Shown: piece by piece, positions 58,533 through 64,000 of the stretch | Layout of the letters: each line of letters starts with the position of its first letter | Numbering within the stretch: position 1 is the stretch's first letter | NCBI RefSeq assembly: GCF_000365025.1 | Contig: NZ_KB823011.1 | Location: 620,001-684,000 of the forward strand | Source of the DNA: Robiginitomaculum antarcticum DSM 21748 | GTDB taxonomy: Bacteria; Pseudomonadota; Alphaproteobacteria; Caulobacterales; Maricaulaceae | Length of the DNA: 64,000 nucleotides | Direction: 5' to 3' | Notes under the pieces: generated by a model | What the model saw: the letters and a program-made list of their open reading frames with translations, nothing else | Database searches by the model: none | Told to the model about the DNA's origin: nothing | Made by a program: the position numbers and the translations under genes

Positions 58533-61202
58533 ATGCACCGTAGTGGTTTTTCGATTTATCCTCTGAACATTCTATTTGGCAAATTTTGCCGCTTCACTCT
58601 GGGTACTATGCTTTGCGCTGCGCCAATAGCTGCAAATGCTCAAACCTCACCTGCTCAGCCCATCACTTCAACAATAAAACCAAAACCGATAACACCAAAA
58701 GCACCGCCTCCCAAAGCATCCTTTGAGGAGCCCCCAAATGCGGGCTTTGACATTTATGACTTCCCAGATGAAATCGTTGTAGTCGGCGTTAAGCAAGGTG
58801 GGTTTACTGAAACAAGCACAGTATTGCCAGATATCGTATTTGGCATACGGGATATCCTTGCATTCGGGGCTGGCGACATAGGAGAGTTGCTAGATGCCAT
58901 AAGGGCAGAGACATTCTCAAATTCTGACGAACCGCCCCTATTACTTCTCAATGGACGGCCCGTGACAAGCATGAAGGCAATCAAACGCTTTCCGACAGAG
59001 GCCGTACGGCGTGTCGAGGTTTTACCCCCCAACACAGCCGTTAAGTTTACATCGGACCCGTCACGGCGCGTTCTCAATTTTATCTTAAGATCGCGCTTTC
59101 ACGCAGCAACAGGCAAGGCCACAGCCAAGACGACGACAGAAGGAGGCGGGACATCAGGAACTGCCGAATTCGATACACTTAAAATAAAAAATAGAGTCCG
59201 CATTTCATTGAATGCAGCCTATGAAAAAACAGAAAATTTAAAACAAGCGCAACGGAATATCCCTGCACGGAATATACAAAATCCGTTTTCTTTAGGCGGT
59301 ACGATTACCGCACTCAACCAATCCGGTGAGATTGATCCCACCTTATCTGCATTAGGAAACCAGCCCATAACGATTGCGCGTGTACCGGATGCGGCTCGCC
59401 TCGGCCCGCTCGAACTTGAAGACTTTTTAAGTGGCGCCAACGAAAGCTCGGACATAGACCCGCAAGAGTTTCGCGACCTCAAACCTCAAACCGAATCCCT
59501 GACTCTCGGTGCCAGTCTTTTCAAACCAATTGGGGAACGATTATCTATATCGGGGTCAATAGATGCGGAGTTCTCTACATCGGAGTCTCAACGTGGGCTG
59601 GTCGGTTCTCAGCTCATATTACCGCCGGATAATCTGTTCTCACCGTTCGAACAATCCGTGTCACTTCATCGCTATGATGGCCCGATAAAACGGAGAAACG
59701 CCAAAGACGACATTGAGACGAATATCGGCATCTTTGGTGATTATTCGGATTGGCGCTGGTCACTTGAAGGGCGGCATTCAAATGTTACAAATGCCCGCAC
59801 AGCAAGTCGGGATAATGGAGTGGCAGGCCTGCAAGATCGTCTCTATCAAAATGACTCAGCGCTCAATCCGTTTGGCCCGTTTCCTATATTGATTAACACC
59901 CGAAGCAATCGGTCCGAAGAAACCCTGTTATTGAAAGCAGGAATCAGCGGAAAAGTTGCCGCCATGCCTGCTGGCGATGTAACAGGGTCCGTCAGATTCG
60001 AATATGTTGATGCCGTTTTAAACTCAGTCGAAATCGATAGTGATAGGCATCTGGAAAATATGTTTTCGCGTAAAGCTGCCCAAGCTAGTACAGAAATGAG
60101 CATTCCGTTGACCGGGAACCGCGGCAGGCCGAAGGCCGCCGGAAAGCTGTCTTGGCGGCTAAGCGGAGCTGTTCGCGGGCTAGATGGATTTGGAACTTTA
60201 ACGAGGTATGGCACCGGCTTGAACTGGAACGCTTCGGATAAATTACGTCTAGAGGGCTCACTTGATTACCAAGATCGCGCCCCGAAGCTGACACAGCTTG
60301 GAAACCCCGTTATCAGAGATTCCAATATTCGTGTCACAGATTTTGAGGCCGGAAGATCCGTGTTTATAGACCGGGTAAGCGGTGGGAATCCGGACCTAGA
60401 TTCCGAGCGAAGACGGACGCTAAAGATATCTGCAAAGTATCGTATGAACAAGGGCTTTTCATTTAACACGCGCTATCAAGCCCGCACGACCGACAATGCG
60501 ATTTCTTCATTCCCCTTCTTAACCCCGCAAGTCGCGGAAGCCTTTCCTGAACGGTTACAGCGGAGCGAAACGGGCACCCTGATAAGCCTTGATGCTCGCC
60601 CTCTTAACGCGCACCGTACGCAGCAAGCCTCTGTGCGCAGTGGGTTTAACTGGAAAAAACGGTTCACGAAGCGTGAAGGCACGAAATGGCCGCGCGATCA
60701 AATATCTCTCTCCGTTTACCACACGTGGCGCTTGGAGGATAAATTCCAGTTTCTTCAAGATGGGCCGGTTTTCGACTTACTACACGGAGCGGCATTGCGT
60801 CGGCAAGGCGGTGAACCTAAGCACGAAATCAGCGCCCGTATTAATGTACGGCGCAAGAATTATGGCGGAACACTCTATGGAACCTATGAAACTGGGACCA
60901 GGATTGACGTTGGCTCCCTACCCGGCAATCAAGGCCGCAATGGAGATCTGAATATCAATACTCTCTCGAAAGCCAATTTGCGGGTATTTTATGAGCTTGG
61001 ACGCAAACCTAATGGCCGAAAAGTAAAGCGCACGGACTGGCGCCGAGATCTCCGCATAACCTTGGACGTCACCAATATAACGAATAGCAAGCAATCAGCT
61101 GTGAACGGCCAAGGTAATATTCCATTTGGGTACGAAGAGGATGCATTGGATCCGTTAGGCCGAGCTATTATGCTTTCATTACGCAAAGTGTACTTCAAAT
61201 AA
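58533..61202 (+). CDS. second TonB-dependent receptor-like outer-membrane protein
   Basis: An 889-residue outer-membrane protein. Signal peptide ends near ANAQT, followed by a Pro/Lys-rich spacer, a TonB-box-like DEIVVVGV and a plug domain (IGELLDAIRAETFSNSDEPP, LLLNGRPVTSMKAIKRFPTE, VRRVEVLPPNTAVKF). A beta-barrel follows, ending RAIMLSLRKVYFK. The plug resembles the abundant sphingomonad/caulobacter TBDR subtype of unknown ligand. Co-transcription with SDR and GAPDH suggests uptake of a locus-related sugar. Confidence 0.85.
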   Translation: MHRSGFSIYPLNILFGKFCRFTLGTMLCAAPIAANAQTSPAQPITSTIKPKPITPKAPPPKASFEEPPNAGFDIYDFPDEIVVVGVKQGGFTETSTVLPDIVFGIRDILAFGAGDIGELLDAIRAETFSNSDEPPLLLLNGRPVTSMKAIKRFPTEAVRRVEVLPPNTAVKFTSDPSRRVLNFILRSRFHAATGKATAKTTTEGGGTSGTAEFDTLKIKNRVRISLNAAYEKTENLKQAQRNIPARNIQNPFSLGGTITALNQSGEIDPTLSALGNQPITIARVPDAARLGPLELEDFLSGANESSDIDPQEFRDLKPQTESLTLGASLFKPIGERLSISGSIDAEFSTSESQRGLVGSQLILPPDNLFSPFEQSVSLHRYDGPIKRRNAKDDIETNIGIFGDYSDWRWSLEGRHSNVTNARTASRDNGVAGLQDRLYQNDSALNPFGPFPILINTRSNRSEETLLLKAGISGKVAAMPAGDVTGSVRFEYVDAVLNSVEIDSDRHLENMFSRKAAQASTEMSIPLTGNRGRPKAAGKLSWRLSGAVRGLDGFGTLTRYGTGLNWNASDKLRLEGSLDYQDRAPKLTQLGNPVIRDSNIRVTDFEAGRSVFIDRVSGGNPDLDSERRRTLKISAKYRMNKGFSFNTRYQARTTDNAISSFPFLTPQVAEAFPERLQRSETGTLISLDARPLNAHRTQQASVRSGFNWKKRFTKREGTKWPRDQISLSVYHTWRLEDKFQFLQDGPVFDLLHGAALRRQGGEPKHEISARINVRRKNYGGTLYGTYETGTRIDVGSLPGNQGRNGDLNINTLSKANLRVFYELGRKPNGRKVKRTDWRRDLRITLDVTNITNSKQSAVNGQGNIPFGYEEDALDPLGRAIMLSLRKVYFK

Positions 61203-61249
61203 CGAGACTTAAATAAATGCCTCTGGCAATGGACAAAACCATATAATCA

Positions 61250-61266
61250 TATATATACTACAAATA
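61250..61266. promoter_or_regulatory. putative PUL operator, site 7 (sulfatase-GH2 unit)
   Basis: TATATATACTACAAATA matches 15 of 17 positions of site 2; it lies 46 bases before the sulfatase start, as site 1 does before GH110. Confidence 0.6.
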
Positions 61267-61311
61267 AAGATAACCGAGTTAACCAACGTTAGATAAATTT
61301 GGGAACCAGTC

Positions 61312-62724
61312 TTGAACTTTTTTAAGTCAAATACGTCAGTTAATACGGTAGTATCAGCGCTTATTTCCGTCTTCCTGCTGGGATGTAGCGGCGGGAGTGA
61401 AAAAGCAGGCCCGCAGATACAGCCGCAGCATAGTTCGAACAAGCCCAATATCGTTTTGCTTTTCGTTGACGACCTGGCTTGGATGGATATTCGCGATCGT
61501 TCAGGGTTTATTGAAACACCCAATATTGACCGGCTTTCAAAAGAGGGCATTAGCTTTGAGCGCGCCTACTCCCCCGCACCCGTCTGCAGTCCGAGCCGCG
61601 TAGGGCTAATTACGGGTGAGTATCCCGCGAAGTACGATTTTTTCCGCCACGTCGGCTCCGGCGTAAAAACAGATTTTGACAAATACGGGAACGCACTTAA
61701 GGAGTTTTCTTACTGGAAGACCGACCCTGCAAAGATGCCCTCTAAGAACTGGTTGCCACTAGAAGCCACAACTATAGCAGAACGTTTAAAGCCTGCCGGA
61801 TACAACACACATTTTGTCGGCAAATGGCATATCGGTCATGACCCTTTCCATCCGATACATCAGGGTTTTGATACTCAGCATGGCGTAACAAATAGCGGCC
61901 ACCCTTCGAGTTACTATCCCCCATATTTTAAATATTCTGAAACTTACAAAGATGCGCCCGCAGATAAGTATCTGACTGACCGGGTTACTGACGACGCGGT
62001 AGAAGTCATTGCGAATGCCGTAAAGACGGACAAACCCTTTTTCCTAAATTTGTGGTGGTACGGCGTTCACCGTCCGACGGTGGGGCAAAAAGAACATATC
62101 GATAAATACCTCGCCAAAGGCGTCAGCCAAGTGCAGGCGGAATACGCCACTCAAGTCGAAGCTATCGACAATTCTGTTGGCCGAATTGAAGCGGCTTTAA
62201 AAGATGCGGGTGTGACCGATAACACCATCGTCGTCTTCACGTCTGATCAAGGCGGATATTTTGCTCGCCCGCCCCTTACGGGACGTAAAGGCGGCGGCCT
62301 CGCCTTGTTTGAAGGCGGCGCGCGCGTACCGCTGATTGTCAAATGGCCTGCCAAAGTTAAACCGGGCCAAAGAACAGATTTAACGGTCAGCCTTTTAGAT
62401 GTCGCGCCCACCCTAATGAGCGCGGCGGGTGCCAATAAGGAAGGCTTGGACGGAGTTGAATTGATGACATCAGCGCGGACACCGATTACATCGCGCGAGC
62501 CGATAATTTTATACCGTCACTATGAAAATGAATACGCCGCCGTCATAGATGGGGCTTGGAAACTCATGGCTAAAGTCTCCGGTGATTATTCGCTCTATAA
62601 TACACAGGACGACATCTCTGAGAAAAATGATGTCGCCGGCGACCATCCGGAGCGTGTTAAAACCATGACAAATATCTTAGAAAAATGGAAACGGGACGAA
62701 AACATCCGGCCAATTCCAGAATAA
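61312..62724 (+). CDS. S1-family sulfatase, lipoprotein
   Basis: A 470-residue type I sulfatase beginning at TTG 61312, with a lipoprotein signal (Cys25 in FLLGC). Metal residues are in LFVDDLAWMD, the formylglycine motif C-S-P-S-R starts at Cys92, and FVGKWHIGHDPFHPIHQGFD and FTSDQGGYF are present. The sequence differs clearly from the other three sulfatases, suggesting a different sulfate position. A GH2 gene follows 39 bases later in the same direction. Confidence 0.9.
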   Translation: MNFFKSNTSVNTVVSALISVFLLGCSGGSEKAGPQIQPQHSSNKPNIVLLFVDDLAWMDIRDRSGFIETPNIDRLSKEGISFERAYSPAPVCSPSRVGLITGEYPAKYDFFRHVGSGVKTDFDKYGNALKEFSYWKTDPAKMPSKNWLPLEATTIAERLKPAGYNTHFVGKWHIGHDPFHPIHQGFDTQHGVTNSGHPSSYYPPYFKYSETYKDAPADKYLTDRVTDDAVEVIANAVKTDKPFFLNLWWYGVHRPTVGQKEHIDKYLAKGVSQVQAEYATQVEAIDNSVGRIEAALKDAGVTDNTIVVFTSDQGGYFARPPLTGRKGGGLALFEGGARVPLIVKWPAKVKPGQRTDLTVSLLDVAPTLMSAAGANKEGLDGVELMTSARTPITSREPIILYRHYENEYAAVIDGAWKLMAKVSGDYSLYNTQDDISEKNDVAGDHPERVKTMTNILEKWKRDENIRPIPE

Positions 62725-62763
62725 AATTGATTGAGCAATGAAACACAGACTGACAGGCAAGTT

Positions 62764-64000
62764 ATGAAACCCTATCACACCGGATTGACCTTATCATTGA
62801 CCACTGCTTTGCTCTGCTTAGGCCTTGCCGGATGTGGAAACTCCGTCTCCGCGGAACCTGCGCAATCTGTTATTCCGTCCGTCGCGAAAGATGCTCCAGC
62901 TTGGGTTACAGGCGGCGATAAAGAACTTAAAGAAATACCGCTTGAGACCATTGACGGCTATACGGACGGTCAACGCCGATTGTTCAATTCCGGCTGGTTA
63001 TTTGCCAAAGGCGATCAGAACGTTGCCGAGGCCATCAATCACCCGCATGAGCGCTGGTGGGAAGCTGTTACCTTGCCCCATGACTGGGCCATTAAAGGCC
63101 CGTTTAGCCGGGAGCACAATGCACGCACCGGAGGCCTACCTACAGCGGGTACAGGCTGGTATCGCAAGCATTTCACGCTCCCACAAAGCGCGCTTAGCAA
63201 AAGTGTAAAAATTGAATTTGACGGCGCGATGGAGCACAGTTCTGTTTGGGTCAATGGCGAATTTGTCGGCTATCGTCCTTATGGCTATATCGGGTTTAGC
63301 TATGATGTTTCGGAGTTTTTAAAAGCCGGTGACAATGTCATCGCTGTCAAATTAGAGCCAAAAGATCTAGGCTCGCGGTGGTATGCAGGCGCAGGGCTGT
63401 TCCGCGACGTCTTTATTGAGATTGATGCTGAGGCGCATTTGTCTCCTGAAGACGGGTATATGCGCACTGATTTGACGGACCCAAATAATCCGGTCGTCAA
63501 TATGTCAGTAGTGCTAAATACTGAATTATCCAGCGCGGAAGTCGAAGTCGAAATCAAAGATGCCAACGGCAAGGTTGTCGCGAGCAAGCGCGCTGATGTA
63601 AGTAATGAAAACGCGAACAACGTTCTCATGCAATTGGAAGTTCCCGGCGCAAAACTATGGTCAACAGAAACGCCTTATCTTTACACCGTTGAGCGCCGCC
63701 TCATCCAAAATGGCAATATCACGGATAAGTTTTCAAGCCGTTTAGGTTTTCGCGAATTTGAGTTCCACAAAAGCGATGGCTTTTTTCTGAACGGTAAACG
63801 CGTCGAGATTAACGGCGTTTGCTTGCATCATGACAATGGGCCGCTCGGTGCGGTTGCCAATCGCCGGGCCATACAGCGCAAATTAGAAATCATGAAAGAG
63901 ATGGGCGTGAACGCAGTTCGCACCTCCCACAACCCGCCCTCACCTCATCTGGTCGACCTCGCGGACGAAATGGGTATCTTGCTTCAACTCGAAGCTTTTG
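62764..64000 (+). CDS. GH2 family glycosidase, N-terminal part (cut by window end)
   Basis: The first 412 codons of a GH2 beta-galactosidase-type enzyme; the frame is open at the window end. It has a lipoprotein signal (LGLAGC, Cys21), a sugar-binding domain (WWEAVTLPHDWAIKGPFSRE, TGWYRKHFTLP, VWVNGEFVGYRPYGYIGFSY), an Ig-like domain, and the start of the TIM barrel (EINGVCLHHDNGPLGAVAN, GVNAVRTSHNPP). The catalytic Glu residues lie beyond the window. It shares architecture with the other GH2 but is clearly diverged. It likely acts together with the preceding sulfatase. Confidence 0.92.
   Translation, partial: MKPYHTGLTLSLTTALLCLGLAGCGNSVSAEPAQSVIPSVAKDAPAWVTGGDKELKEIPLETIDGYTDGQRRLFNSGWLFAKGDQNVAEAINHPHERWWEAVTLPHDWAIKGPFSREHNARTGGLPTAGTGWYRKHFTLPQSALSKSVKIEFDGAMEHSSVWVNGEFVGYRPYGYIGFSYDVSEFLKAGDNVIAVKLEPKDLGSRWYAGAGLFRDVFIEIDAEAHLSPEDGYMRTDLTDPNNPVVNMSVVLNTELSSAEVEVEIKDANGKVVASKRADVSNENANNVLMQLEVPGAKLWSTETPYLYTVERRLIQNGNITDKFSSRLGFREFEFHKSDGFFLNGKRVEINGVCLHHDNGPLGAVANRRAIQRKLEIMKEMGVNAVRTSHNPPSPHLVDLADEMGILLQLEAF

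Overview
The window looks like the chromosome, or a large mobile replicon, of a marine Gram-negative alphaproteobacterium, probably of the Hyphomonadaceae/Robiginitomaculaceae type. The evidence is alphaproteobacterial Trb/TraG/VirD2-type conjugation genes with DUF2840, DUF736 and DUF2285 companions, large TonB-dependent receptors without a SusD partner, a divergent phosphoenolpyruvate carboxylase, and an algal sulfated-galactan locus. Taxonomy is inferred from gene content only. No rRNA, tRNA, CRISPR array, insertion sequence or integrase was recognised.

Left part (1-29.3 kb): the backbone of an integrative and conjugative element or conjugative plasmid, almost entirely on the minus strand. 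From right to left it holds ArdA antirestriction, three small unknown genes, ParB, a DUF736 gene with a decayed inverted copy, a DUF2285 (FseA-like) regulator, an excisionase-like HTH protein, DUF2840, the TraF peptidase, a VirD2-like DUF3363 relaxase, a lipoprotein and an ORF6N protein. Then comes an accessory segment (about 11.3-18.5 kb) with a secreted nuclease, membrane proteins, a protein with a triplicated domain and a TIR-transmembrane-peptidoglycan-binding protein. Last are TraG, a CopG-like protein and trbBCDEJLFG-trbI, with trbI cut by the window edge. An 18-unit 10-bp tandem array lies just upstream of the probable traG promoter. A dispersed ~60-120 bp palindromic element sits in the intergenic gaps of the accessory segment from 12.1 to 16.1 kb.

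Junction (29.3-33.6 kb): a GC-rich gene-free stretch, then an exported formylglycine-generating enzyme (the sulfatase activator) and a phosphoenolpyruvate carboxylase.

Right part (33.7-64 kb): a carrageenan-type polysaccharide utilisation locus. It holds four S1-type sulfatases, a GH110 alpha-galactosidase, a GH82 (iota-carrageenase family) protein, two GH2 enzymes (one cut by the window end), a SASA-type esterase, two TonB-dependent receptors, an SSS symporter and a GntR/FCD regulator. It also carries a complete De Ley-Doudoroff galactose route: aldose 1-epimerase, SDR dehydrogenase, SMP-30 lactonase, IlvD/Edd dehydratase, KDGal kinase, KDPGal aldolase and a dedicated GAPDH. All ten exported enzymes, counting the activator, carry a lipoprotein signal, so the degradation machinery is predicted to be anchored in the outer membrane. 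A 17-bp AT-rich palindrome, best form TATTTATA-N-TATAAATA, lies before seven transcription starts of this locus, including that of the GntR gene, and is the likely operator.
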